DNA of 64,000 nt from Bordetella ansorpii (GTDB lineage Bacteria > Pseudomonadota > Gammaproteobacteria > Burkholderiales > Burkholderiaceae_B): positions 930,001-994,000 of the forward strand of contig NZ_FKIF01000006.1 of NCBI RefSeq assembly GCF_900078705.1. The letters run 5' to 3'. The notes beneath the pieces are model-generated. The model worked only from the letters and a program-made list of their open reading frames with translations, was not told the origin of the DNA and searched no databases. Shown in pieces: positions 52,087-61,437 of this stretch (positions are counted from its first letter, which is position 1; each line of letters opens with the position of its first letter). A program made the translations under genes and the position numbers.

Positions 52087-52632
52087 TCAATCCCGACCGC
52101 GCAACTTACCGGCGAACCCAAGCACCCTCTGGACCCGGGACCCCATCTTCATCAGGCTTTGCAGGGTCTCGGGGGGAAGGCGCTGTATCTCATCGAACCA
52201 GCCGGTGGAAAGTTCGATGAGTTCGAGCATTTCGTGCATGCGCTTCTGGGCGTGAACCTCGGACGAGTCCTTGGGGGCATCCAGCAGCGTGTCGCGCAAC
52301 AGGGTCAACGTGGGATCGATCTCGCGCTTGCGCTTCTCTTCCATCAGGATGCGGAAGATTTCCCAGACATCCTTGGGGGTTTCGAAGTAGTCGCGGCGAT
52401 CGCCCACCTGGTGCACCAGCTTGACCAGGCGCCAGGACTGCAACTCTTTCAGGCCCATGCTGACGTTGGAGCGCGAGAAACCGAGCTTCTCTGCGATGTC
52501 GTCCGCGTGCAGGGGATCCTCGGCCAGGAACAGCAGCGCGTAGATCTGGCCGACGGTGCGATTGACGCCCCAACGGCTGCCCATTTCGCCGAAATGCAGG
52601 ACGAAGCGCTCGGTCTGGGGGGAAAGCGGCAT
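52087..52632 (-). CDS. GbsR/MarR-type transcriptional regulator
   Basis: The 181-residue protein has a winged helix in its first 100 residues (GVNRTVGQIYALLFLAEDPLHADDIAEKLGFSRSNVSMGLKELQ; QVGDRRDYFETPKDVWEIF), matching GbsR-type MarR relatives, and a helical C-terminal part (SEVHAQKRMHEMLELIELS). It lies directly upstream of cydA in the same orientation, so it may control the bd oxidase operon. It may also be expressed with it, since no terminator is seen in the 120-base gap. An operator-like palindrome sits before its own start. Effector unknown. Confidence 0.85.
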   Translation of the reverse strand: MPLSPQTERFVLHFGEMGSRWGVNRTVGQIYALLFLAEDPLHADDIAEKLGFSRSNVSMGLKELQSWRLVKLVHQVGDRRDYFETPKDVWEIFRILMEEKRKREIDPTLTLLRDTLLDAPKDSSEVHAQKRMHEMLELIELSTGWFDEIQRLPPETLQSLMKMGSRVQRVLGFAGKLRGRD

Positions 52633-52656
52633 GGCGTTTTATGTTTCGTTACGTTG

Positions 52657-52676
52657 ATTTCAGTATTTCCTGAAAT
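52657..52676. promoter_or_regulatory. Candidate operator upstream of the GbsR-like gene
   Basis: The perfect 7-bp palindrome ATTTCAG-TATTTC-CTGAAAT lies 25 bases before the regulator's ATG, in an AT-rich stretch that should hold the promoter. This suggests autoregulation by the winged-helix protein. The rest of the gap from 52677 to the purT terminator shows nothing else recognisable. Confidence 0.5.
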
Positions 52677-52919
52677 TATCGAACTTTGCGAAATCAAAAG
52701 CAACCGATCCGCCAAAAACCTTACTCTCAGTGATGTCATCTTGCCACCCCACGGGCCGGCCGAGACATGCCGATCCGGCGGTTTGTTGCGCTGGGACAAA
52801 TTTCGGGCGACTTTCCGGCACGCCAAAAAGACCCGACACGCCTGCCGAAGACATTTCGAGCCAGAACGCGTGGGGCGGACTTGCGGCAGGCGGCTGCGCG
52901 GTGGCGGCGGCCAGATGGC

Positions 52920-52973
52920 AAAAGCCCGGCGGGCGCCGGGCTGTCAGGGAGAAGGCGCCACGCGCGTGGCGCC
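52920..52973 (-). terminator. Tandem GC-rich hairpins behind purT
   Basis: AGCCCGGC-GGGC-GCCGGGCT (52923-52942) forms a strong hairpin. On the minus strand it is followed by four T residues, so it can end purT transcription. A second perfect hairpin, GGCGCCAC-GCGC-GTGGCGCC (52954-52973), stands between it and the purT stop. The first is the likelier terminator. Confidence 0.7.
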
Positions 52974-52984
52974 ACTGGACGGCG

Positions 52985-54205
52985 TCAGGCCTTCTTCCGC
53001 ACCGTCACGGCCGATGACACGCGGCGCGCCTTGGCGCGCGCCTGCGTGACGTCCAGCGCGGTGGCCAGGCCCACGCCCATGCGGCGCTTGACGAACGATT
53101 CGGGCTTGCCGAACAGGCGTACGTCGGTGCCGGGCTCGGCCAGCGCCTGGGCCACGCCATGGAACGTGACGTCCTTCGCTTCGACGCCGCCGTAGATGAC
53201 GCTGCTGGCGCCCGGCTGGGTGAGCGCGGTATCCACCGGCAGGCCCAGCAGCGCGCGCGCGTGCAGTTCGAATTCGTTCTGCACCTGCGTAATCATCGTG
53301 ACCATGCCGGTGTCGTGCGGACGCGGACTGACCTCGGAGAACCAGACCTGGTCGCCCGCCACGAACAGCTCGACGCCGAAGATACCCAGGCCGCCCAGTT
53401 CGGACGTGACCGCCAGCGCCACGTCGCGCGAACGCGCCAGCGCGGTGGACGACATGGGATGGGGCTGCCAGCTTTCCACGTAGTCGCCGTCGACCTGCTT
53501 GTGGCCGATGGGTTCGCAGAAGCGGGTTTCGATCTCGCCGCCGGCGCCACGGGCGCGCACCGTCAGCAGCGTGATCTCGTATTCGAAATTGATGAAACCC
53601 TCGACAATGGCGCGCCCGCCGCCCACCCGGCCGCCCTCCTGGGCGTAACGCCAGGCCTGGGCCACGTCGTCGGCGCCGCGGATGACCGACTGGCCCTTGC
53701 CGGACGAGGACATCACCGGCTTGATGACGCAGGGATAGCCGATGCCGCCGTCGATGGCCTGGCGCAGTTCGGCTTCGCTGTCGACGAAACGGTACGGCGA
53801 GGTGGGCAGGCCCAGCGTTTCGGCCGCCAGCCGGCGGATGCCCTCGCGGTTCATGGTGAGCTGGGCGGCGCGGGCGGTGGGTGTGACGCGCACCTGGCCG
53901 GCGGCCTCGAGCTCGACCAGCAGGTCGGTGGCGATGGCCTCGATCTCGGGCACGATGACGTGCGGCTTTTCGGCCTCGATGACCTGGCGCAGGGCCTGCG
54001 CGTCGGTCATGGACACCACGTGGGCGCGGTGCGCCACCTGGTGGCCCGGCGCGTCGGCATAGCGGTCGACGGCGATGACCTCGACGCCCAGGCGCTGCAA
54101 GGCGATGATCACTTCCTTGCCCAGCTCTCCGGACCCCAGGAGCATGACGCGGGTGGCGGACGGCGACAGCGGAGTACCGAGGACGGGAGCGGGAAAAGAG
54201 GACAT
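52985..54205 (-). CDS. purT: Formate-dependent phosphoribosylglycinamide formyltransferase
   Basis: The 406-residue ATP-grasp enzyme has [22 protein letters not shown] (N-terminal Rossmann-like fold), [32 protein letters not shown] (ATP loop), [16 protein letters not shown], and [16 protein letters not shown], all diagnostic of PurT. It formylates GAR with formate and ATP in purine synthesis, an alternative to folate-dependent PurN. The start is ATG 54205; the ATG at 54283 would add 26 residues. It is divergent from kdsD, with 127 bases between the starts. Confidence 0.95.
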   Translation of the reverse strand: MSSFPAPVLGTPLSPSATRVMLLGSGELGKEVIIALQRLGVEVIAVDRYADAPGHQVAHRAHVVSMTDAQALRQVIEAEKPHVIVPEIEAIATDLLVELEAAGQVRVTPTARAAQLTMNREGIRRLAAETLGLPTSPYRFVDSEAELRQAIDGGIGYPCVIKPVMSSSGKGQSVIRGADDVAQAWRYAQEGGRVGGGRAIVEGFINFEYEITLLTVRARGAGGEIETRFCEPIGHKQVDGDYVESWQPHPMSSTALARSRDVALAVTSELGGLGIFGVELFVAGDQVWFSEVSPRPHDTGMVTMITQVQNEFELHARALLGLPVDTALTQPGASSVIYGGVEAKDVTFHGVAQALAEPGTDVRLFGKPESFVKRRMGVGLATALDVTQARAKARRVSSAVTVRKKA

Positions 54206-54332
54206 GGCAGGTTTATCAGGGACGGAAAAAGCGGAAAAAAGCGCCTCGATAGCGGGCGCCGGATAGCGTCGCCAGCATGCCACACGCCACCAGGGCGGGC
54301 AACCGCCGCCCGGTACGATTAAAATCCCGCGA

Positions 54333-55322
54333 ATGATCGATCATCCCACCCCCTCGCCGGACGACGCCATCGCATCGGCCCGCCGCACGCTGCAAGTCGA
54401 AGCCCAGGCCATCCAGGATCTCTCTTCGCGCCTGGACGACAGTTTCAGCCGCGTCGTGCACATGCTGCTGGAATGCCGCGGACGCGTTGTCGTCAGCGGC
54501 CTGGGCAAGACCGGCCACATCGCCCGCAAGATCGCCGCCACCTTCGCCTCCACGGGAACCCCTGCCTTTTTTGTCCATGCCGGCGAAGCCGTGCATGGTG
54601 ACCTGGGCATGATCACCGCGGACGACGTACTGATCGCCATCTCGTATTCGGGAGCCGGCCAGGAACTGCTGACCATCCTGCCCGTGGTGCGCCGCATGGG
54701 CGCCGGGCTGGTGGCCATCACCGGCAACCCCACCTCCGAACTGGCCCTGCAGGCCGACGTGCACCTGGACGCCAGCGTGGCCCAGGAAGCCTGCCCGCTG
54801 AACCTGGCCCCCACCGCCAGCACCACCACCGCGCTGGCGCTGGGCGATGCGCTGGCGGTCGCCTGCCTCGAGGCGCGCGGCTTCGGCACCGAGGATTTCG
54901 CCCGCTCGCACCCCGGCGGCGCGCTGGGCCGCCGCCTGCTGACCCACGTGCGCGACGTGATGCGCCACGGCGCCGGCCTGCCCACCGTGCCGGTCGACGC
55001 CCCCCTGTTCCGCGCCCTGGAGGAAATCTCCGCCAAGGGCATGGGCATGACGGCGGTGGTGGATGGCGACGGTTATCCTGTCGGCATCTTCACCGACGGC
55101 GATCTGCGCCGCCTGATCGAACGGTGCGGCGACGTGCGCGGACTGGCGGTCAACGAAGGCATGACGCGCGCGCCGCGCACGATCTCTCCCGACGCGCTGG
55201 CGGCCGAGGCCGCCCAGCAGATGGACGAATTGCGGTTGAATCAGGTACTGGTGGTCGACGGCGAAGGCAAGCTGATCGGCGCTGTGCATACTCACGATCT
55301 GATGGCCGCCAAGGTAGTGTAA
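54333..55322 (+). CDS. kdsD: D-arabinose 5-phosphate isomerase
   Basis: The 329-residue protein has a SIS sugar-isomerase domain (about 35-175: [69 protein letters not shown]) and two CBS domains (about 210-265 and 280-329). It converts ribulose 5-phosphate to arabinose 5-phosphate, the first step to Kdo of LPS. It begins a tightly packed kdsD-kdsC-lptC-lptA-lptB group; kdsC starts four bases after its stop. Confidence 0.95.
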   Translation: MIDHPTPSPDDAIASARRTLQVEAQAIQDLSSRLDDSFSRVVHMLLECRGRVVVSGLGKTGHIARKIAATFASTGTPAFFVHAGEAVHGDLGMITADDVLIAISYSGAGQELLTILPVVRRMGAGLVAITGNPTSELALQADVHLDASVAQEACPLNLAPTASTTTALALGDALAVACLEARGFGTEDFARSHPGGALGRRLLTHVRDVMRHGAGLPTVPVDAPLFRALEEISAKGMGMTAVVDGDGYPVGIFTDGDLRRLIERCGDVRGLAVNEGMTRAPRTISPDALAAEAAQQMDELRLNQVLVVDGEGKLIGAVHTHDLMAAKVV

Positions 55323-55325
55323 AAA

Positions 55326-55928
55326 ATGACGAACCCGACTTTCGCCACCCATCCCGGCGAGGCCCTCGTATTGGCCCGCGTGGCCCCCAACGCGCGCGAA
55401 CGCGCCGCCGCCGTCCGCCTGATGGTGTTCGACGTCGACGGCGTGCTGACCGACGGCAGCCTCTACTACGGCGAGAACGGCGAGCAGATGAAGCGCTTCC
55501 ATGCGCTGGACGGCCACGGCCTGCGATTGCTGATGGAGGGCGGCGTGAAGGTCGCGCTGATCACCGGCCGCTCCGGTCCCATCGTCGCCCGCCGCGCGGC
55601 CGAACTGGGCATCGCCGATGTGCAGCAAGGCGTGCGCGACAAGGGCACGGCGCTGGCTGAACTTGCCCAGCGCCACTCGGTCCAACTGAACGAGACGGGC
55701 TATATGGGCGACGACATCATCGACCTGCCCGCCATGCAACGCGCCGGCTTCTCGGCCAGCGTGCCCAACGCCCCCGGCTACGTGTCGCAATCCGCCCACT
55801 GGATTGCAACTTTGCCAGGCGGCAGCGGCGCCGTACGCGAATGCTGCGACCTGCTGCTGGCCGCCCGCGGCCGGTTGGCCGGCTTCCTTGCCGGTCCCGC
55901 GCTGCTCGACCGCGACGTCATACAGTAA
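55326..55928 (+). CDS. kdsC: 3-deoxy-D-manno-octulosonate 8-phosphate phosphatase
   Basis: The 200-residue HAD phosphatase has the nucleophile Asp36 and Asp38 in MVFDVDGVLTDGSLYYGENGE, the RHALDGHGL-type FHALDGHGLRLL and ITGRSG segments, and YMGDDIIDLP (third HAD motif). It removes the phosphate from Kdo-8-phosphate. The first 25 residues form an extension relative to E. coli KdsC. Neighbours: kdsD four bases before, lptC 10 bases after. Confidence 0.94.
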   Translation: MTNPTFATHPGEALVLARVAPNARERAAAVRLMVFDVDGVLTDGSLYYGENGEQMKRFHALDGHGLRLLMEGGVKVALITGRSGPIVARRAAELGIADVQQGVRDKGTALAELAQRHSVQLNETGYMGDDIIDLPAMQRAGFSASVPNAPGYVSQSAHWIATLPGGSGAVRECCDLLLAARGRLAGFLAGPALLDRDVIQ

Positions 55929-55937
55929 CGGCTGCCA

Positions 55938-56570
55938 ATGAAAGAACGCTTTCCCGCCCTCATCGCCCTGTTCCTGCTGACCGCGCTGGTCCTTGGCACA
56001 TGGTGGGCGGCCGACTACGCCCAACGCGCCGTGCAAGTCGATCCGCCGCGCCGCGTCACGCATGAAATGGACAGCTGGGCGCGCGGCTTCGTCATGCTGC
56101 GCACCGATCCCGACGGCAAGCCCATCAACCGCATCGAAGGCGAGTACGCCGAGCACTTTCCCGACGACGACTCGTACCACGTCACCTCGCCGCGCGCGAT
56201 AGGCCAGCAGGAAGGCAATCCCATCACGGTGGGCGTCTCGAAGACCGCGATCATCGAAGCGGGCGGCAAGCGCATCGTCATGAACGGCGACGCCCACATA
56301 CACCGCCAGCCCGATGCCCGCAACGATCCGCTGGACGTGCGCAGCCAGCAACTGATCATCCTGCCCGATGAGGACGTCGTACTCACCGATCTGCCTGCCC
56401 AAGTGTTAAAAGGCAATTCACGCATGAACGGCACGGGCATGCACTATGACAACAAGACCCGGCAACTGCGGGTATCGTCGTCCTCCGACGTCGAGATCGC
56501 CGGGTCCGAGTCGCGCAAACGCCAGCAAGGCGACAGCGCGCCGGACAACTCCAACCAGAAACAACCATGA
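55938..56570 (+). CDS. lptC: LPS export protein LptC
   Basis: The 210-residue protein has one N-terminal membrane helix (PALIALFLLTALVLGTWWAADYA) and a periplasmic beta-jellyroll with THEMDSWARGFVMLRTDPDG, GEYAEHFPDD, and VRSQQLIILPDEDVVLTDLP, as in LptC. It hands LPS from the LptB2FG transporter to LptA. Its stop overlaps the lptA start (ATGA). Confidence 0.92.
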   Translation: MKERFPALIALFLLTALVLGTWWAADYAQRAVQVDPPRRVTHEMDSWARGFVMLRTDPDGKPINRIEGEYAEHFPDDDSYHVTSPRAIGQQEGNPITVGVSKTAIIEAGGKRIVMNGDAHIHRQPDARNDPLDVRSQQLIILPDEDVVLTDLPAQVLKGNSRMNGTGMHYDNKTRQLRVSSSSDVEIAGSESRKRQQGDSAPDNSNQKQP

Positions 56571-57190
56571 CCCTTCCGATCGCTTCCGCCACGACCCGCC
56601 TGCTGGGCGCCCTGCTGCTGGCCGCCGCCTGCGCGCAGGCCCAGGCGGCGCAACCCGCGCAGCAGGAAGATCCCAGCACGCTGATCCTGTCCGACACGCT
56701 GCACTACGACGACATCAAGCGCCAGAGCGTCTTCACGGGCAACGTCGTGCTGACGCGCGGCCTGATGAAACTGAACGCCGACAAGCTCGAAGTCAACGAG
56801 GACGCCAAGGGCAACCAGCACGGCGTGGCCACGGCCAACAAGGGCAAGATGGTGACGCTGCGCCAGGAACGCCCCGAGACCTTCGAGACCATCGAGGGCG
56901 TGGGCCTGCGCGCCGAATATGACGGCGGCAGCAGCCAGTTCGACCTGATCGGCCAGGCCGTGGTCACGCGCTTCATCTGTGGCAAGCCCTTCGACGTCAT
57001 CCGCGGACAGCGCGTGCGCTACAACGACAAGACGGGCACCTACGAAGCCGAAGGCGGCCCGAACTCGTCGGCGCCGGGTGGCCGCGTGCGCTCGCTGGCC
57101 GAACCCCGCGCCAAGACCGAGGCGGCCATCGCGCAATGCCGCGCCCAGCAAGGCAAGAAGCCGGCGGCCGACGCCCAGAAGGCCAAGTAA
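56567..57190 (+). CDS. lptA: LPS transport periplasmic protein LptA
   Basis: The 207-residue protein has a signal peptide ([16 protein letters not shown], cut near residue 27) and the OstA/LptA fold: [38 protein letters not shown], and [19 protein letters not shown], with repeated short strands. It forms the periplasmic bridge that carries LPS to the outer membrane. The C-terminal tail is Lys/Ala-rich (about residues 165-207). It starts inside the lptC stop. Confidence 0.92.
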   Translation: MTLPIASATTRLLGALLLAAACAQAQAAQPAQQEDPSTLILSDTLHYDDIKRQSVFTGNVVLTRGLMKLNADKLEVNEDAKGNQHGVATANKGKMVTLRQERPETFETIEGVGLRAEYDGGSSQFDLIGQAVVTRFICGKPFDVIRGQRVRYNDKTGTYEAEGGPNSSAPGGRVRSLAEPRAKTEAAIAQCRAQQGKKPAADAQKAK

Positions 57191-57236
57191 TCCTCCGTCC
57201 TTCGCCAGGCGCCTCCACACCGCATTTGCATTCACG

Positions 57237-58028
57237 ATGACCGAACCCACTTCGCCCGCCCTGTCCGCCGCCACTTCGGGCTCCCGCCAGGGCACTTTGC
57301 AGGCTACCGGGCTGCGCAAGACCTACAACGGCCGCACCGTGGTGCAGGACGTCTCGCTGTCCGTCGCGGGCGGCGAGGTCGTGGGACTGCTCGGGCCCAA
57401 CGGCGCGGGCAAGACCACCAGCTTCTACATGATCGTCGGGCTGGTGCCGGCCGATGCCGGCCGCATCGAGATCGACGGCTCGCCCATCACCGCGATGCCG
57501 ATCCACAAGCGCGCGCGCATGGGCCTGTCGTACCTGCCCCAGGACGCCTCGGTGTTCCGCCGCCTGACCGTCGAGCAAAACATCCGCGCGGTGCTGGAAC
57601 TGCAGGTCGATGCCCAGGGCAAGACGCTGTCGACCGCCAGGATCAAGGAAGAGCTCGAGTCCCTGCTGGACGAGCTGCAGATCGGCCATATCCGCGCCAA
57701 TGCGGCCATCTCCCTGTCCGGCGGCGAACGCCGCCGCGTCGAAATCGCACGCGCCCTGGCCACGCGCCCCCGCTTCATCCTGCTGGATGAACCCTTCGCC
57801 GGGGTGGACCCGATCGCCGTGATCGAGATCCAGCGCATCGTTCGCTTCCTGAAAGGCCGCGGCATCGGCGTGCTGATCACCGACCACAACGTGCGCGAAA
57901 CCCTGGGCATCTGCGATCGCGCCTACATCATCAGCGAAGGCAAGGTGCTGACCGACGGCCATCCCGACGAGATCGTCGGCGATCCTGCCGTGCGCCGTGT
58001 CTATCTCGGTGAGCACTTCCGGATGTAA
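57237..58028 (+). CDS. lptB: LPS export ABC ATPase LptB
   Basis: The 263-residue ATPase has Walker A GPNGAGKT (53-60), the Q loop YLPQDASVF, the signature [15 protein letters not shown], Walker [14 protein letters not shown] and the switch His in [11 protein letters not shown]. It powers extraction of LPS from the inner membrane with LptFG. An N-terminal Ser/Thr-rich stretch of 18 residues is longer than in E. coli. I use the ATG at 57237, 46 bases after lptA. The expected next gene, rpoN, is absent: hpf follows. Confidence 0.95.
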   Translation: MTEPTSPALSAATSGSRQGTLQATGLRKTYNGRTVVQDVSLSVAGGEVVGLLGPNGAGKTTSFYMIVGLVPADAGRIEIDGSPITAMPIHKRARMGLSYLPQDASVFRRLTVEQNIRAVLELQVDAQGKTLSTARIKEELESLLDELQIGHIRANAAISLSGGERRRVEIARALATRPRFILLDEPFAGVDPIAVIEIQRIVRFLKGRGIGVLITDHNVRETLGICDRAYIISEGKVLTDGHPDEIVGDPAVRRVYLGEHFRM

Positions 58029-58253
58029 CGCCGGACGTCGGCGCATTCCCCGCCAGTCACCCCCGGGAAAATCCCAATCCTGCCTGCGGCGCGGTCACAA
58101 TTTTGGTGGTCCGCGCCGCTTGTTTTGGGCGGCAGAGTCTATACACTAGGAATCAAAGACAGTTTGATTACACGACTACAGGAGGATCTGCCTAGCGATT
58201 CACACGCGCATCCCGCGCATCTGTTTTTTCTCTTTTTTCTAGGAGAGCAGCTT

Positions 58254-58589
58254 ATGAACCTGAGCATCAGCGGTCGTCATCTCGACGTCACCCCGGCCAT
58301 CCGGGAATATGTCATGAACAAACTGGCGCGAGTGCTGCGGCATTTCGATCACGTCATCGATACCCAGGTCATGCTCTCAGTGGAGCCATTGCGCCACAGA
58401 GCCGAAATCACCATGCGCTTGCGCGGCAAGGACATCCATTGCGAAGCCGTGGATGAGAACCTCTACGCCGCCATCGATCTGCTGGCCGACAAGATCGACC
58501 GCCAGGTCCTCAAGTACAAGGACAAGGTCCAGAGCCACGCCACCGACTCCGTCAAGCGGCAACCTGTCGAACTGACGCAGCAGTTGTGA
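58254..58589 (+). CDS. hpf: Ribosome hibernation-promoting factor, short form
   Basis: The 111-residue protein has the S30AE/Hpf fold: MNLSISGRHLDVTPAIREYV, NKLARVLRHFDHVIDTQVML, RLRGKDIHCEAVDENLYAAIDLLADKIDRQVLKYKDK. Short Hpf binds the ribosome decoding site in stationary phase and favours 100S dimers together with RMF, or silencing like YfiA. A Shine-Dalgarno AGGAGAG is found nine bases before the ATG, and the frame upstream to 58125 is not conserved. The 225-base gap after lptB has a TATACA -10-like box near 58138 and may hold its promoter. Confidence 0.93.
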   Translation: MNLSISGRHLDVTPAIREYVMNKLARVLRHFDHVIDTQVMLSVEPLRHRAEITMRLRGKDIHCEAVDENLYAAIDLLADKIDRQVLKYKDKVQSHATDSVKRQPVELTQQL

Positions 58590-58650
58590 TGAGCGCCACG
58601 GCGCACGCGCGCCGCATGCTCTGCACACCGGGCCGATAGCGCCCACGAAC

Positions 58651-58682
58651 CGATGTCCCGACTTCCGTGTGCCGGGACATCG
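58651..58682. repeat. Perfect 10-bp inverted repeat between hpf and ptsN
   Basis: CGATGTCCCG (58651-58660) and CGGGACATCG (58673-58682) are separated by 12 bases, 62 bases after the hpf stop. No T run follows on either strand, so it is a weak candidate for a classical terminator and could be an RNA processing or binding site. Apart from this and the ptsN promoter, the 302-base hpf-ptsN gap shows no gene. Confidence 0.5.
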
Positions 58683-58866
58683 GCATCAAGTACCTTCCCT
58701 CCGAGCGTTGCATCCATGCCCGCCCGCTCTTCACAGCGCCGGCCGCATGCGGCTATGCTTATCCATCGACTCGCCGTGCATATTTCGCCGCCGGCCCGCG
58801 CAAAGGCCAAAACGCCCTCCGAGACAGGGGCAATCCACCCGCCGCGCGGGGCCGGCCCATCGTTTT

Positions 58867-58893
58867 TTGCACTGCGACATAAAAACCTATAAT
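58867..58893 (+). promoter_or_regulatory. Probable ptsN promoter with consensus TATAAT
   Basis: A perfect -10 TATAAT lies at 58888-58893, with TTGCAC (58867-58872) 15 bases upstream as a possible -35; the spacing is short. Transcription would begin near 58900, at the second ATG of ptsN (58901), implying a leaderless or nearly leaderless message. Confidence 0.55.
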
Positions 58894-58900
58894 GCTTCGC

Positions 58901-59356
58901 ATGAATCATCTGTCGCGCATCCTATCCGCCGGCAATGTCGTGCTCGACATGCAGGCCACCAGCAAGAAACGGGCGTTCGAACAGGCAGGCCTGCTATTCG
59001 AGAACCTTCATGGCCTGGCACGCTCCGTCGTGTTCGACAGCCTGTTCGCCCGCGAGCGCCTGGGATCCACGGCGCTGGGCCAGGGCGTCGCCGTGCCGCA
59101 TGGCCGCGTCAAGGGCCTGCAGCAAGCCCAGGCCGCGTTCCTGCGCCTGGCGCAGCCCATTCCGTTCGACGCCCCCGATGGCCAGCCGGTATCGATGCTG
59201 CTGTGCCTGCTGGTCCCCGAAACCGCCACGCAACAGCACCTGGACATCCTGGCCGAGTTGGCCCAATTGATGTCGAACAAGCCCCTGCGCGATGCACTGG
59301 CCACCGAAGCCGATCCGGCCGTGGTGCATCGCATGCTCACTACCGGACAACTCTGA
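58901..59356 (+). CDS. ptsN: Nitrogen-PTS EIIA protein PtsN (EIIA-Ntr)
   Basis: The 151-residue (or 154, from the ATG at 58892) protein has the EIIA-Ntr fold with the phosphorylatable His in [32 protein letters not shown] and [19 protein letters not shown]-Ntr is phosphorylated by the PTS-Ntr chain and controls potassium uptake and other proteins. I prefer the ATG at 58901 because a perfect TATAAT box overlaps the earlier ATG. It is followed by hprK after seven bases, and the first hprK frame overlaps its end. This cluster links the PTS to HprK and RapZ. Confidence 0.92.
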   Translation: MNHLSRILSAGNVVLDMQATSKKRAFEQAGLLFENLHGLARSVVFDSLFARERLGSTALGQGVAVPHGRVKGLQQAQAAFLRLAQPIPFDAPDGQPVSMLLCLLVPETATQQHLDILAELAQLMSNKPLRDALATEADPAVVHRMLTTGQL

Positions 59357-59363
59357 CACCGCC

Positions 59364-60290
59364 ATGCTTACCGTCCAGGAACTGGTCGACGACAACGCCG
59401 ACACGATCTCGTTCCACTGGATTGCCGGTCAGAACGCCGCAGACCGCGCCATCCCCGACGACGGCATGGCTGCCGCCGACCTGGTGGGCCACCTCAACCT
59501 GATCCACCCATCGCGGGTGCAGGTATTCGGCCAGGAAGAGCTTGCGTACTACACGCGCTTCGACCTGCGCCGCCGCATGCACCACATGGACGAGTTGCTG
59601 ATCGGCGGCGTGCCGGCGATCCTGCTGGCCGACGGCCTGACGCCGCCGCAAGACCTCGTCGACCAATGCGAGCAGCATCAGGTGCCGCTGCTGTCCACCC
59701 CGGTGGCCGCCGCGCAGTTGATCGACCTGCTGCGCATCTACCTGGGCAAGAAGCTGGCGCCCACCACCACGGTGCACGGCGTCTTCATGGACGTGCTGGG
59801 CCTGGGCGTGCTGATCACCGGCGAATCGGGCCTGGGCAAGAGCGAACTGGCGCTGGAACTGATCTCGCGCGGCCACGGTCTGGTGGCCGACGACGCGGTC
59901 GAGTTCTCGCGCACCGCCCCCAACGTCATCGAGGGCCATTGCCCGCAGTTGCTGCAGAACCTGCTGGAAGTGCGCGGCCTGGGCCTGCTGGACATCCGCA
60001 CCATCTTCGGCGAGACCTCGGTGCGCCGCAAGATGCGCCTGAAACTGATCGTGCACCTGGTGCGCGCCACCGCACAGGACAAGTTCGAACGCCTGCCCCT
60101 GCAGGACATCACGCAGGACATGCTGGGCCTGCCGGTGCGCAAGGTCATGCTGCAGGTGGCCGCCGGCCGCAACCTGGCCGTGCTGGTCGAGGCCGCCGTA
60201 CGCAACACCATCCTGAAACTGCGCGGCATCGACACGCTGGGCGAGTTCATGGAGCGCCAGGCCATGGCGATCCTGCAGAACAGCAAGTGA
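59364..60290 (+). CDS. hprK: HPr kinase/phosphorylase
   Basis: The 308-residue protein has the N-terminal HprK domain ([20 protein letters not shown]) and the P-loop [19 protein letters not shown] (about residues 153-171), the catalytic region [24 protein letters not shown], and the HPr kinase signature RNTILKLRG near the end. It phosphorylates HPr on Ser46 and removes the phosphate again. In beta-proteobacteria it regulates the PTS without sugar-PTS genes. I use the ATG at 59364; the frame upstream lies within ptsN. Confidence 0.94.
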   Translation: MLTVQELVDDNADTISFHWIAGQNAADRAIPDDGMAAADLVGHLNLIHPSRVQVFGQEELAYYTRFDLRRRMHHMDELLIGGVPAILLADGLTPPQDLVDQCEQHQVPLLSTPVAAAQLIDLLRIYLGKKLAPTTTVHGVFMDVLGLGVLITGESGLGKSELALELISRGHGLVADDAVEFSRTAPNVIEGHCPQLLQNLLEVRGLGLLDIRTIFGETSVRRKMRLKLIVHLVRATAQDKFERLPLQDITQDMLGLPVRKVMLQVAAGRNLAVLVEAAVRNTILKLRGIDTLGEFMERQAMAILQNSK

Positions 60291-60557
60291 CCAGACGGTG
60301 ACACGCCGTGGGGACGACCACCGCCCCTCGGCCCGATTTCGACTTGTGTTGAAATATTTACGCGATGACAGGGCGGTAACATCCTGAGGTCGGCGGCATC
60401 GTCGCCCATCGGATTTCCGGCCCTCGGCCTCCCCGGCAGGCCGCGCCCCCGCGTCGTGCGCCGTGGTTGCCCCCTCGCAGGGGCAATGAGCCGAAAAGTA
60501 CGGCGTCCAAGGCCTTTTACCGTTCTCCCCGCCGCAAACCATGCCACAATCACAGCC

Positions 60558-61427
60558 ATGTTGAGCGTCGTCCTAATCACCGGCATCTCTGGCTCCGGCA
60601 AATCCGTCGCCCTGCGCATGCTGGAAGACACCGGCTATACGTGCATCGACAATCTGCCGGTGCGGTTCCTCAGCGAGTTCATCGCCACCTCGTCGGCCAA
60701 CGACACCACGCAGCGCGTGGCCATCGCCATCGACGTGCGTTCGCCGGGCGAGCTGGCCGAACTTCCCGATGCCATCACCGCGTTGCGGTCGCTGGGCACC
60801 AGTCTGCGCGTGGTGTTCCTGGACGCGGACACCGACACGCTGGTGCATCGTTATTCCGAATCGCGGCGCCGCCACCCCCTGACCGACCGCGCCGCGCGCC
60901 TGGGCCGCAATCCCTCGCTGCAAGGCTGCATCGATCTCGAACGCGACATGCTGGCGCCGCTGCGCGAGCAGGCGCACGTCATCGACACCACGGCGCTCAC
61001 GCCCGGCCAGCTGCGCGCCTGGATGCGCGACCTGATCCAGGCCGACCGCGCGCCGCTGGTGCTCACGTTCGAATCCTTTGCCTACAAGCGCGGCGTGCCC
61101 AACAGCGCCGACCTGCTGTTCGACGTACGCTGCCTGCCGAACCCGCACTACGACAGCACGCTGCGTCCGCTGACCGGCCGCGACGAACCCGTGGCCAACT
61201 GGCTGGCGGGCTTCGACGTGGTGGGCAACATGATCGACGACATCGCCGGCTTCATCCGGCGCTGGCTGCCCGAATACACGAAGGACACCCGCAACTACCT
61301 GACGGTGGCGGTGGGCTGCACCGGCGGACAGCACCGGTCGGTCTACGTGGTCGAGCAACTGGCCCGCATCTTCGCCGACCACGAACCGCTGCTGGTGCGC
61401 CATCGCACCCAACTGCCGGACGAATGA
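60558..61427 (+). CDS. rapZ: RNase adapter RapZ / nucleotide-binding protein
   Basis: The 289-residue protein has the N-terminal Walker A GISGSGKSVALRMLED (residues 8-23), Walker B-like VVFLDADTDTLVHRYSESRRRHPL and the C-terminal RNA-binding segment (LTVAVGCTGGQHRSVYVVEQL, with the H-R cluster). In E. coli RapZ guides GlmY/GlmZ small RNA decay to tune amino-sugar synthesis; GlmZ partners are not known here. The ATG at 60558 gives a start identical in style to other RapZ proteins. It is 267 bases after hprK and 10 before the lipoprotein gene. Confidence 0.93.
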   Translation: MLSVVLITGISGSGKSVALRMLEDTGYTCIDNLPVRFLSEFIATSSANDTTQRVAIAIDVRSPGELAELPDAITALRSLGTSLRVVFLDADTDTLVHRYSESRRRHPLTDRAARLGRNPSLQGCIDLERDMLAPLREQAHVIDTTALTPGQLRAWMRDLIQADRAPLVLTFESFAYKRGVPNSADLLFDVRCLPNPHYDSTLRPLTGRDEPVANWLAGFDVVGNMIDDIAGFIRRWLPEYTKDTRNYLTVAVGCTGGQHRSVYVVEQLARIFADHEPLLVRHRTQLPDE

Positions 61428-61437
61428 TCCACCGCAC

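Noticed and set aside
54216-56402. 728-residue open frame on the minus strand
   Set aside because: Antisense to kdsD, kdsC and lptC, all confidently identified.
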